In this document: piece after piece, positions 1 to 7,120 of the stretch | Layout: each line of letters begins with the position of its first letter | Numbering within the stretch: the first letter of the stretch is position 1 | Assembly: GCA_036557185.1 (NCBI GenBank) | Contig: DATBHZ010000189.1 | Coordinates: forward strand, 1 to 19,895 | Direction of reading: 5' to 3' | Origin: DATBHZ01 sp036557185 | Lineage (GTDB): Bacteria > Actinomycetota > Acidimicrobiia > IMCC26256 > JAENVU01 | DNA length: 19,895 bases | Position numbers and translations under genes: made by a program | The notes under the pieces: model-generated | Told to the model about the DNA's origin: nothing | What the model saw: the letters and a program-made list of their open reading frames with translations, nothing else | The model's database searches: none

Positions 1-565
<565 letters not shown>

Positions 566-569
<4 letters not shown>

Positions 570-1864
570 GAGAACCCGACGCCCTCGTACGCGAAGCCCA
601 AACGGCGGAGCGCGGCCGGGTCGAGCAGATTGCGCGCGTCGAGCACGGCCAGGTGCTCCATCGCCGCGGCGACGCGGCGGAAATCGCACCAGCGGAACTC
701 GTCCCACTCGGTGAGGACGGCGAGCAGTGACGCGCCGGCGCACACGTCGTACGGGTCGGCGACGAACTCGAGCCCCGGTATGAGACGCTCGGCATCCTGA
801 TCGGCGCCGGGATCGAACGCTTGGACCCTCGCGCCTTCCTCGATCAGCCGCCGCGCGATGGCGACCGCTGGCGAATCGCGCAGGTCGTCGGTGTTGGCCT
901 TGAACGTGAGTCCCCAAATGGCCACCACGACACCTTCGAGCGATCCGCCGACGAGGTGGCGCGCCTTGGCGACCATGTGCTCGTGCTGGCGTCGATTGAC
1001 CTCGACCGCGCCGGCGAGCAGCGAGAAGTCGTAACCCGCGGAGCGCGCCGTGTGCAGCAGGGCGGAGACGTCCTTGGGGAAGCAGGAACCGCCGTAGCCC
1101 GGACCGGGGTGCAGGAAGTCGAACCCGATGCGTGTGTCGTATCCCATGCCGAGCGCGACGTCCCGCACGTCGGCATCGACGGCCTCGCACAGGTTCGCCA
1201 CCGCGTTCACGAACGAGATCTTGGTCGCGAGGAACGCGTTCGATGCGTACTTGATCATCTCGGCCGACGCGGGATCGGTCACGAGGATCGGTGCGTCGAG
1301 CTTCCGGTACAGCTCGGACACGCGTACGGCGACGGCAGTGTCGTCGCAGCCGATGACCACGCGGTTCGGGTGGAGGAAGTCGCGCACAGCGGCGCCTTCA
1401 CGGAGGAACTCGGGGTTCGACGCGACCCCGATGTGGTCGAGCGCGGCGCCGGCGGCACCGAGGATCCGCTGGACGAGACGGGTCGAGCCGACCGGCATCG
1501 TCGACTTGTTCACGACCACCGTGGAGGGGCGGAGGTCGAGGGCGATCTCCCGTGCCACAGCCTCGACGAACGAGAGGTCCGCGGCACCGTCGTCGCCCTG
1601 GGGTGTCGGGACGCAAAGGAAGACGAACTCGGCCTGCCGAGCGGCGACAGGTGCGCCGACCACGAACGAGAGCCGCTTGGACGCGAGACCCTCGGCGACG
1701 AGCTCCGGCAGACCGTCCTCGAGGATCGGCACCTCACCCTTCGCGAGCCGCTCCACACGTTCCTTGTCGATGTCTGCGCAGAAGACGGTGTGGCCGAGAT
1801 GCGCGAGGCACGCGGCGGTGGTCAACCCGACGTAACCCGCGCCGATGACCGCGACGTCGCTCAC
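566..1864 (-). CDS. ugd: UDP-glucose 6-dehydrogenase
   Basis: Oxidises UDP-glucose to UDP-glucuronate with 2 NAD+, feeding the decarboxylase that follows it. The protein is 432 aa from the GTG at 1864, a normal length. Visible features are the N-terminal NAD motif GAGYVGL (8-14), NKSTMPVGST (119-128), NPEFLREGAA (150-159), Lys205 in EMIKYASNAF, the catalytic Cys261 in GYGGSCFPKD, and the C-terminal UDP-binding domain with WGLTFKANTDDLRDSP (317-332). An open frame extends 14 codons upstream to 1906 but encodes an Arg/Ala-rich stretch inside a hairpin-rich repeat region, so I prefer GTG 1864, which gives the usual start just before the Rossmann strand. No good Shine-Dalgarno or -10 lies directly upstream. 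The gene probably depends on read-through from the dehydratase gene 82 bp upstream. Confidence 0.96.
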
Positions 1865-1877
1865 GATTCCCGCTCTC

Positions 1878-1890
1878 GGCGCAGAGCGCC
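1878..1890. repeat. Small perfect hairpin in the ugd leader
   Basis: GGCGC-AGA-GCGCC forms a 5-bp stem with a 3-nt loop, 13 bp upstream of the ugd GTG. It is followed by a GGCC(N5)GGCC dyad at 1892-1904 and then the dispersed repeat at 1906-1948. The whole 82-bp gap between the dehydratase gene and ugd is therefore a string of potential hairpins. In the ugd mRNA these could set read-through or stability. No T-run follows any of them. Confidence 0.45.
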
Positions 1891-1905
1891 GGGCCGCTCG
1901 GGCCA

Positions 1906-1948
1906 CGCTCGCTGCTCGGCGGGATACCCGCCTCGCTGACGCTCGCTC
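1906..1948 (-). repeat. Dispersed hairpin repeat, copy 1
   Basis: A segment of about 43 bp is shared with 18371-18412. The central 26 bp (1914-1939 and 18378-18403) are identical and contain the perfect hairpin GGCGGG-TAT-CCCGCC (minus-strand reading). GAGCGAG-type flanks are also conserved with small differences. The copy begins at the TGA of the dTDP-glucose dehydratase-like gene, so it forms that gene's immediate 3' flank. It resembles a REP-type extragenic palindrome. Two copies in one 20-kb window imply a multicopy genomic family. Confidence 0.7.
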
Positions 1949-2963
1949 ACGATTTGCTTCCCTCGGTCCAGTCGTCCTCGATCACGGGGGCGCGATCGCG
2001 CAGCGGCTCCCACCAGTCCCGGTGGTCCGCGTACCACTGGACCGTTGCTCGCACGCCGGGCTCGAAGTCGACGCTGGGTGCCCACCCGAGCTCGGTGCGC
2101 AGCTTGGTGCTGTCGAGCAGGTACCGCCGGTCGTGACCGGGACGGTCGGGAACGATCTTCTTGAGCGACTCGGGCTTGCCGAGCACGTCGAGCACGAGGT
2201 CGGCGATGTCGGTGATGCTCGCCTCGATGCCACTTCCGACGTTGTACGTCTCGCCCTCCTTGCCGCGCTCGAGCACCTGCTCGATCGCGCGGCAGTGGTC
2301 GAGCACGTGCAGCCACTCGCGCTTGTTCGCAGTGGACTCGTAGAGCGGCAGTGGCACGTCGTCGAGCGCGCGTGTCGTGAAGAGCGGGATGACCTTCTCG
2401 GGGAACTGGTACGGCCCGTAGTTGTTCGAGCAGTTGGAGATCGTCACGGGCAGCTCGTAGGTCTCCGAGTACGCGCGCACGATGTGATCGGCTCCCGCCT
2501 TCGACGCGTTGTACGGCGTACGCGGGCGGTAGGGGGACTCCTCAGTGAACGAGCCCGGATCGTCGAGCGCGAGATCGCCGTAGACCTCACACGTCGAGAC
2601 ATGGTGGAAGCGACCGACCCCGACGCGGCGCGCTGCCTCGAGGAGCGTCTGCGTGCCGAGGACGTTCGTGCGGATGAACAGCCCCGGGTTTCGGACGGCA
2701 AGGCTGTTGTGGGACTCGGCGGCGAAGTTGACGATGACGCGCACCGAGTGGTCGCGCAACAACGACTGGACCAGATCCAGGTCACCAATGTCACCCTGCA
2801 CGAACGTGATCGTGTCTTCGACGTCGGCGAGGTTCGGCCGGTTGCCCGCATACGTGAGCAGATCGAGAGCCACGATCGGATCTGCCGGGTGCTCGGCGCG
2901 CCAATGGCGCACAAAGTTGGACCCGATGAAGCCGGCGGCGCCGGTGACGAGGAGCGTAGGCAT
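1947..2963 (-). CDS. rmlB: dTDP-glucose 4,6-dehydratase-like protein (RmlB family, Cys variant)
   Basis: Extended SDR enzyme that would make a 4-keto-6-deoxyhexose nucleotide for surface glycans. It is 338 aa from ATG 2963, close to the family length. Visible are TGAAGFIGSNFV (7-18), the Tyr151/Lys155 pair in YNASKAGADH, SNCSNNYGPYQFPEKVIPL, and the C-terminal substrate region with NKREWLHVLDHCRAI. Two family signatures deviate. The usual STDEVYG is STCEVYGD, with Cys125 (TGT) at the place of the catalytic Asp. The usual AAESHVDRS is AAESHNSLAV at 81-90. The rest of the RmlB framework is intact, so this looks like a divergent subfamily and not decay. The substrate could be dTDP- or another NDP-hexose. 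A TAGGAT -10 lies 6 nt before the ATG, suggesting leaderless transcription within the polysaccharide block. Confidence 0.88.
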   Translation of the reverse strand: MPTLLVTGAAGFIGSNFVRHWRAEHPADPIVALDLLTYAGNRPNLADVEDTITFVQGDIGDLDLVQSLLRDHSVRVIVNFAAESHNSLAVRNPGLFIRTNVLGTQTLLEAARRVGVGRFHHVSTCEVYGDLALDDPGSFTEESPYRPRTPYNASKAGADHIVRAYSETYELPVTISNCSNNYGPYQFPEKVIPLFTTRALDDVPLPLYESTANKREWLHVLDHCRAIEQVLERGKEGETYNVGSGIEASITDIADLVLDVLGKPESLKKIVPDRPGHDRRYLLDSTKLRTELGWAPSVDFEPGVRATVQWYADHRDWWEPLRDRAPVIEDDWTEGSKS

Positions 2964-2969
2964 CCGTGA

Positions 2970-2975
2970 ATCCTA
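2970..2975 (-). promoter_or_regulatory. -10 box TAGGAT, leaderless promoter of rmlB-like gene
   Basis: On the minus strand TAGGAT is followed by 6 nt (TCACGG) and then the ATG at 2963. This places the expected transcription start on the A of the ATG. No -35 consensus and no Shine-Dalgarno are visible. The same layout recurs at eight other genes here. Confidence 0.55.
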
Positions 2976-3023
2976 CTTGCGGGGCCCTCGCGGCCCTGAG
3001 GCTCGGTGCCGGCTTGTGCGCGT

Positions 3024-4172
3024 TCAGCAGGTCGGCGCGGCGGGAACTGCGGTCCGGGACGGCTTCTTGCTCTGCTCGGCGGCGGTCGTCGTGGACGTGC
3101 TCGGATGCAGCTGGGCTTCGGCGGCGCGCTGCGCCGCGGATCCGGCGCTCGACCCGAACGCCGCGAGCCGAGCCGTCACGAGATCGGCATCGGGCTGCTT
3201 CGGAACGAGCTGGTCACCCTGCTGCTCCCACGGGATCGTGACCATCTCGAGGTCCTGCGGGTTGTTCGGGTCGACGTCGAGGAACGCGTGGATCAGCGCG
3301 TTGATGTCGCGCCGCGAGAGGTTCGTGTCGACCTTGAGGTTCGGCACCACGGCATCGGCGAGATCGAGCGCCTTGAGGAAGTCGCTCGAGCTCTTGTGCG
3401 CCGCCAGCGTGGCGAGCCGTCGCAGGAAATTCTGCTGACGGCTGATGCGCTGGATGTCGCTACCCGTCTGCTCGTGGAACTGCGTCGGGTCATTCGCCTC
3501 GGGTACCTCGTAGTGGCGCGACCGCACGTAGGCGAGCGCCGCCTGCCCGTCGAGATCCACGCAGCCCGCCTGATTCACGGAGAGGCCGGTGTAGAGGTCC
3601 CGCGCGGGAGTGTCGAAGTAGACCGGCACCTCTCCGATCGCGTCGACCACCTTCGGGAAGGACTCGAAGCTCACCTCGATGTAGTGCTGGATGTCGATGT
3701 TGAAGTTGTCCTTCAGCGTCTCGATGACCTTGTCGGGACCGTCGTTGAACGCGGCATTGATCTTCGAGTAGCCGACTCCCGGGATGTTCACCATGAGATC
3801 GCGCGGGAACGAGACCAGGAGCGCCTTCTTGGTCGCGGGGTCGATGTGGAGCACCATCAAGGTGTCCGAGCGCTGACCCGTCTCCTGCGACGGGCTGCCG
3901 AAGGCCCGCGCCTCGGCGGCGTTGTCGACGAACTGGCGGGAGTCGGAGCCCACGATGAGGAAGTTGCCGCCCTGCGCCTGCCGGTCCTCGGCCAGCGCCG
4001 TCACCTTCGTTCGAGGCAGCTGGGCAAGCTCGTGGTCGACGGCCTCGTTACCGGCGATGACGCCGGCGATCACGAGGGCAAGGACTACACAGCACGCGAT
4101 GAGGAAGCGGTGCGTGAACGAGCGCCGGAACGAGCGCGCTGGACGGGAGCTCTTCGAGCGGCGCGGGGACAC
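3024..4172 (-). CDS. LytR-CpsA-Psr (LCP) family cell-wall glycopolymer transferase
   Basis: LCP proteins transfer undecaprenyl-linked glycopolymers onto peptidoglycan at the outer face of the membrane. This one is 382 aa, with a basic cytosolic N-terminus (RRSKSSRPARSFRRSF), one membrane segment at about 22-42, then the extracellular LCP domain. Visible LCP residues are GSDSR, RSDTLMVLHIDP, LLVSFPRDLMVNIPG and KINAAFNDG, and the C-terminal ALAYVRSRHYE. These arginines and aspartates bind the pyrophosphate and metal in the family. The tail after about residue 330 is low-complexity Ala/Ser/Thr-rich, with no LytR_C domain. The GTG at 4172 is the first possible start in frame and has a TACGAT -10 8 nt upstream. 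It heads a same-strand block of nucleotide-sugar enzymes, so it probably attaches the polymer they feed. Confidence 0.92.
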   Translation of the reverse strand: MSPRRSKSSRPARSFRRSFTHRFLIACCVVLALVIAGVIAGNEAVDHELAQLPRTKVTALAEDRQAQGGNFLIVGSDSRQFVDNAAEARAFGSPSQETGQRSDTLMVLHIDPATKKALLVSFPRDLMVNIPGVGYSKINAAFNDGPDKVIETLKDNFNIDIQHYIEVSFESFPKVVDAIGEVPVYFDTPARDLYTGLSVNQAGCVDLDGQAALAYVRSRHYEVPEANDPTQFHEQTGSDIQRISRQQNFLRRLATLAAHKSSSDFLKALDLADAVVPNLKVDTNLSRRDINALIHAFLDVDPNNPQDLEMVTIPWEQQGDQLVPKQPDADLVTARLAAFGSSAGSAAQRAAEAQLHPSTSTTTAAEQSKKPSRTAVPAAPTC

Positions 4173-4180
4173 GTGGCGTC

Positions 4181-4186
4181 ATCGTA
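4181..4186 (-). promoter_or_regulatory. -10 box TACGAT, leaderless promoter of LCP gene
   Basis: TACGAT on the minus strand is followed by 8 nt and then the GTG at 4172. There is no Shine-Dalgarno in the intervening bases. It lies in the 99-bp divergent gap with pabB. Confidence 0.5.
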
Positions 4187-4231
4187 CTGAGCACCCCTCA
4201 CCGAGTCTGCGCAGGTAAGGACGGGATGAAT

Positions 4232-4256
4232 GGCCGGGCCGCGATCGCTGCCGGCC
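4232..4256. promoter_or_regulatory. Nested dyad upstream of the pabB -10 (possible operator)
   Basis: Outer arms GGCCGG (4232-4237) and CCGGCC (4251-4256) enclose an almost concentric perfect palindrome GCGATCGC (4241-4248). The dyad ends 3 bp before the proposed pabB -10, covering the -35/spacer region where a repressor or activator would bind. GC-rich palindromes arise easily by chance in such DNA, so this is only a candidate. Confidence 0.3.
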
Positions 4257-4259
4257 TTC

Positions 4260-4265
4260 TAGCCT
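4260..4265 (+). promoter_or_regulatory. -10 box TAGCCT, leaderless promoter of pabBC
   Basis: TAGCCT is followed by CGAGGC (6 nt) and then the ATG of pabB at 4272. This spacing would start the mRNA on the start codon. No Shine-Dalgarno is present. Confidence 0.55.
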
Positions 4266-4271
4266 CGAGGC

Positions 4272-5483
4272 ATGCCGTCGTCGATCTCGACCGCAGCGAT
4301 GCTCGCAGCGTTGCCGCCCGACGAACCGGTCGCCGTCGTCCACGACGGTAGTCGCACGATCGTCGCGGTTGACGCAACCGACGTCGTCACCGCTGAAGGC
4401 GCCACCGCGTTGACCGCGCTCGACGCGCTGGGCGGCGGTTGGTGGGCAGGCTTCATCAGCTACGAGTGCGGCCACGCCGTCGAGCGCATCATCACGCGGC
4501 ATCAGGCAGCCGTCCCCGACCTCTGCCTCGCGCGCTTCGACGCGCGCCTCGAGATCCGCCGCGACGGCGGCATCGACCTCGTCGGCTCACGCCGCGGACG
4601 CGCCCTGCTGCAGCGTGCCCTGGAGACGCGACGCTGTGTTCCGCCGCCGGCGCAGTCGGGACGATGGAGCAGCACCGTCGAACGCGACGAGTTCGAGTCG
4701 GGGGTTCGGAGCATCATCGATGCGATCCTCGCGGGGGACTGCTACCAGGTGAACCTCACGCGGCAGCGCCGCGCCGACGCGCCCGTCGACGCAATCGCGC
4801 TGTGGGGCGCGCTGGAGCAGCGACACCCCGCTCCGCAGGGTTCGTTCATCCGTGTAGGGCCGCACTCCGTCGTCTCCGCGTCACCCGAGCTGTATCTCGG
4901 CGTGGAAGGAACGACGGTCACCACGCGCCCGATCAAGGGGACGGGCGTTGACGCCGGCAAGCTGCGCGCCAGCGAGAAGGACCGCGCCGAGAACGTCATG
5001 ATCGTCGACATGGCGCGCAACGATCTGGGACGGGTGTGCGCACCGGCGACGATTCGCGTCCCCGACCTCTGCGCGCTGGAGCGCCACCCCGGTCTGTACC
5101 ACCTCGTGAGCACGGTCGAGGGCGAGCTGCGTGAGGATGTGGGCATGACCGCGCTGGTACGAGCGACGTTCCCCGCGGCATCGATCACGGGCGCACCGAA
5201 GCCGCGCGTCATGCAGCTGATCGACGACCTGGAGCACACCGCGCGCGGCGTCTACTGCGGGGCGACAGGCTGGATCGACGCGGAGACGCGACGCGCCCGA
5301 CTCGCGGTGGCCATCCGCACGTTCACCATCGACGAATCCGGTGCGAGCCTCGGCATCGGGGCCGGAATCACCGCGGACTCCGATCCGGCTGCCGAGTGGG
5401 CGGAGACCGAGCTGAAGGCCTCGCGGCTGCTCGCGCTCGCCGGCGCGGAGCCGTCGCAGCCCGTCGCAGGCCACGCGCGATGA
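4272..5483 (+). CDS. pabB: Aminodeoxychorismate synthase component I (PabB)
   Basis: Chorismate-utilising enzyme that aminates chorismate to 4-amino-4-deoxychorismate for p-aminobenzoate and folate. It is 403 aa, comprising a short N-terminal half-domain and a full chorismate-binding domain from about residue 135. The diagnostic motif is RPIKGTG with Lys222. This lysine marks PabB, whereas anthranilate synthase TrpE has Ala there. Other family motifs are GDCYQVNLTR (155-164), ASPELYL, ENVMIVDMARNDLGRVC, TFPAASITGAPK and the C-terminal GIGAGITADSDPAAEW. The glutamine amidotransferase partner PabA is not in this window. The gene overlaps pabC as ATGA. It is transcribed divergently from the LCP gene, with a leaderless-type -10. 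Confidence 0.95.
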   Translation: MPSSISTAAMLAALPPDEPVAVVHDGSRTIVAVDATDVVTAEGATALTALDALGGGWWAGFISYECGHAVERIITRHQAAVPDLCLARFDARLEIRRDGGIDLVGSRRGRALLQRALETRRCVPPPAQSGRWSSTVERDEFESGVRSIIDAILAGDCYQVNLTRQRRADAPVDAIALWGALEQRHPAPQGSFIRVGPHSVVSASPELYLGVEGTTVTTRPIKGTGVDAGKLRASEKDRAENVMIVDMARNDLGRVCAPATIRVPDLCALERHPGLYHLVSTVEGELREDVGMTALVRATFPAASITGAPKPRVMQLIDDLEHTARGVYCGATGWIDAETRRARLAVAIRTFTIDESGASLGIGAGITADSDPAAEWAETELKASRLLALAGAEPSQPVAGHAR

Positions 5484-6316
5484 AGCTCTGGGTCGACGGT
5501 GTGCTCGGTGACGAGTCGGAGCTGCGCGTCTCGCCGCTCGACCACGGCCTGCTCGTCGGCGACGGTGCGTTCGAGACGCTGCGCGTCTACCGCGGCGTGC
5601 CGTTCGCGTGGCACCGTCATCTCCGGCGCCTCGAGCGCTCCGCGGGCGGGCTGGGGCTCCACATCCCGCCCGAGGAGACGCTGCGCGCCGCGGCAGACGC
5701 AGTGCTCGCCGCCAACGAACTCCTCGAGGCCCGCCTGCGGATCACGATCACCGGCGGACGCTCGCCGCTCGGGTCCGAGCGAGGGTCGGCGCCCGTCACG
5801 CGCATCGTCGCCGCGAGCGAGCTTGCCCCGTGGAAGGAGACCGCGGGGGTCTGCATCGTGCCGTGGCGGCGGAACGAGCGAGGCGCGACCACGGGCCTGA
5901 AGACGATCTCCTACGCCGACAACGTCCGAGCCCTTGCGTACGCATACGAGCGCGGAGCCGACGAGGCGATCTTCGCCAACACGCGCGACGAGCTGTGCGA
6001 GGCGACTGGCTCCAACGTCTTCGTCGCACGAGAAGGCATCCTCCGTACGCCCCCGGCGTCTGCGGGCTGTCTCCTCGGCGTCACCCGCGCGCTCTTGATC
6101 ACGCTCGCCGAGCGTGCATCGATCCCTCTCGAGGAGGTCGCGCTCCCGATCTCGGCGCTCGCGGAGAGCGAGGAGGCCTTCCTGTCGTCGACGACACGCG
6201 AGGTGCAGGCGATCGCCGCCGTCGACGGCAGGCCGCTGCCAGACGCACCGGGACCGATCACGCGCCGGCTCGCGGGCCTCTTCCGTGAGCTCGTCGCGAG
6301 CGACATCGACCCCTAG
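5480..6316 (+). CDS. pabC: Aminodeoxychorismate lyase / class IV aminotransferase (PabC)
   Basis: PLP enzyme that releases pyruvate from aminodeoxychorismate to give p-aminobenzoate. It is 278 aa from ATG 5480, whose ATGA overlaps the pabB stop, so the two are translationally coupled. The class IV fold is shown by LWVDGVL, SPLDHGLLVGDGAFETLRVYRG (first half at 18-40), the PLP lysine Lys141 in GLKTISYADN, Glu174 in CEATGSNVFV, and the C-terminal LSSTTREVQAI. D-amino-acid and branched-chain aminotransferases share this fold. The operon with pabB makes the lyase assignment the most likely. The open frame extends further upstream to 5396, but that part overlaps pabB coding and has no family resemblance. 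Confidence 0.92.
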   Translation: MKLWVDGVLGDESELRVSPLDHGLLVGDGAFETLRVYRGVPFAWHRHLRRLERSAGGLGLHIPPEETLRAAADAVLAANELLEARLRITITGGRSPLGSERGSAPVTRIVAASELAPWKETAGVCIVPWRRNERGATTGLKTISYADNVRALAYAYERGADEAIFANTRDELCEATGSNVFVAREGILRTPPASAGCLLGVTRALLITLAERASIPLEEVALPISALAESEEAFLSSTTREVQAIAAVDGRPLPDAPGPITRRLAGLFRELVASDIDP

Positions 6317-6323
6317 CGCAGGA

Positions 6324-7073
6324 TCACGCGCCCCGAAGGTGCACGACGTCACCGGCAGCGAGCACCACGGGCCTTTCCCCGTCGGGCTCGACGACGAGAC
6401 GGCCCGCCTCGTCGATCCCGGTGGCCAGGCCGACGACTGTGTCGCCCTGCAGCTCCACACGCACCGTCCTGCCCAGCGTGGACAACCGGTCGACGTACAG
6501 CGCGCGCGCTGTGGCAGGGTCGCGCAGCAGGCTGTCGTAACGATCGAGGAACGCTCCGAGGAGCTGGTCGCGGGTCGTCGGTTGCCCACCCTCGAGATTG
6601 CAGGCGGTCGCGTGCGCAAGCTCCGGTGGCATCGCTTGCCAATCCAGATTGACGCCGACGCCCACGACCACGGCGTCCGCGATCGCTTCGGCGAGGATCC
6701 CGGCAAGCTTCTTGTCGCCCACGAGCAGATCGTTCGGCCATTTCACCGAGGGGACGACACCTGTGGTCGTCTCGATGGCTTCGGCCATGGCGACAGCTGC
6801 CGTCATCACCGCCACCTGCCGGTCGGGTGAGCCCCCGTCGATGCGGAGGAGCACCGAGACGAGCAGCGACGATCCGCTCCCCGAGTCCCAGGTCCGCCCG
6901 AGGCGTCCGCGCCCGGCCGTCTGGTGGTCCGCGACGACCACCAGCCCGTCGACCGCGCCGCCACGCGCCTCGTCGATCAGATACCGGTTGGTGGAATCGA
7001 CCTCGGCCAGGTGCACGATCCTGCCGAATCGTCCCCTCTCGGAGCCTTGCCAACTCGCTTGACCTGGCGACAC
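6324..7073 (-). CDS. birA: Biotin--[acetyl-CoA-carboxylase] ligase (BirA, no DNA-binding domain)
   Basis: Makes biotinyl-AMP and attaches biotin to the lysine of carboxyl-carrier domains. It is 249 aa. The adenylate loop is GRGRLGRTW (54-62), the catalytic lysine is in VKWPNDLLVG (Lys111), KKLAGILAEA follows at 121-130, and the C-terminal SH3-like domain has GRTVRVELQGDTVVGLATGID. There is no N-terminal winged helix, so this is the monofunctional type and cannot be the E. coli-style repressor. The substrate gene accA starts 47 bp away on the other strand. GTG 7073 has a TATCCT -10 box 7 nt upstream. The gene converges on pabC with a 7-bp gap that leaves no room for a hairpin terminator. Confidence 0.95.
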   Translation of the reverse strand: MSPGQASWQGSERGRFGRIVHLAEVDSTNRYLIDEARGGAVDGLVVVADHQTAGRGRLGRTWDSGSGSSLLVSVLLRIDGGSPDRQVAVMTAAVAMAEAIETTTGVVPSVKWPNDLLVGDKKLAGILAEAIADAVVVGVGVNLDWQAMPPELAHATACNLEGGQPTTRDQLLGAFLDRYDSLLRDPATARALYVDRLSTLGRTVRVELQGDTVVGLATGIDEAGRLVVEPDGERPVVLAAGDVVHLRGA

Positions 7074-7085
7074 GGCCCGTAGGAT
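7059..7085 (+). promoter_or_regulatory. Promoter of accA: -35 TTGACC and -10 TAGGAT
   Basis: TTGACC at 7059-7064 and TAGGAT at 7080-7085 are 15 bp apart, slightly short of the usual 16-18. The -35 lies in the first codons of birA. Transcription would begin near 7092 and give a leader of about 29 nt, with AGAGG at 7111-7115 as ribosome binding site. Confidence 0.45.
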
Positions 7086-7086
7086 A
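7081..7086 (-). promoter_or_regulatory. -10 box TATCCT, leaderless promoter of birA
   Basis: On the minus strand TATCCT is followed by 7 nt and the birA GTG at 7073. It overlaps the plus-strand TAGGAT by five base pairs. The heptamer TAGGATA (7080-7086) therefore reads as a TANNNT -10 on both strands. Confidence 0.5.
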
Positions 7087-7120
7087 CGGCGACTTGCTCT
7101 CGTAACCGTCAGAGGTGCAC

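Noticed and set aside
1865..1906. 14-codon N-terminal extension of UDP-glucose dehydrogenase
   Set aside because: It is encoded by intergenic hairpin sequence and is not seen in the family, which starts just before the Rossmann strand.
821..1939. Plus-strand open frame antisense to ugd
   Set aside because: Composition is typical of an antisense shadow. The minus strand encodes a complete UDP-glucose dehydrogenase.
5252..6706. Minus-strand frame across pabC and part of birA
   Set aside because: Low-complexity Arg/Ala-rich translation with no motif, overlapping three well-supported genes in other frames.
7115..7117. GTG 7115 as the accA start
   Set aside because: Any SD would be too close, while GTG 7121 has AGAGG 5 nt upstream and gives the usual N-terminus. 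The two differ by only two residues.
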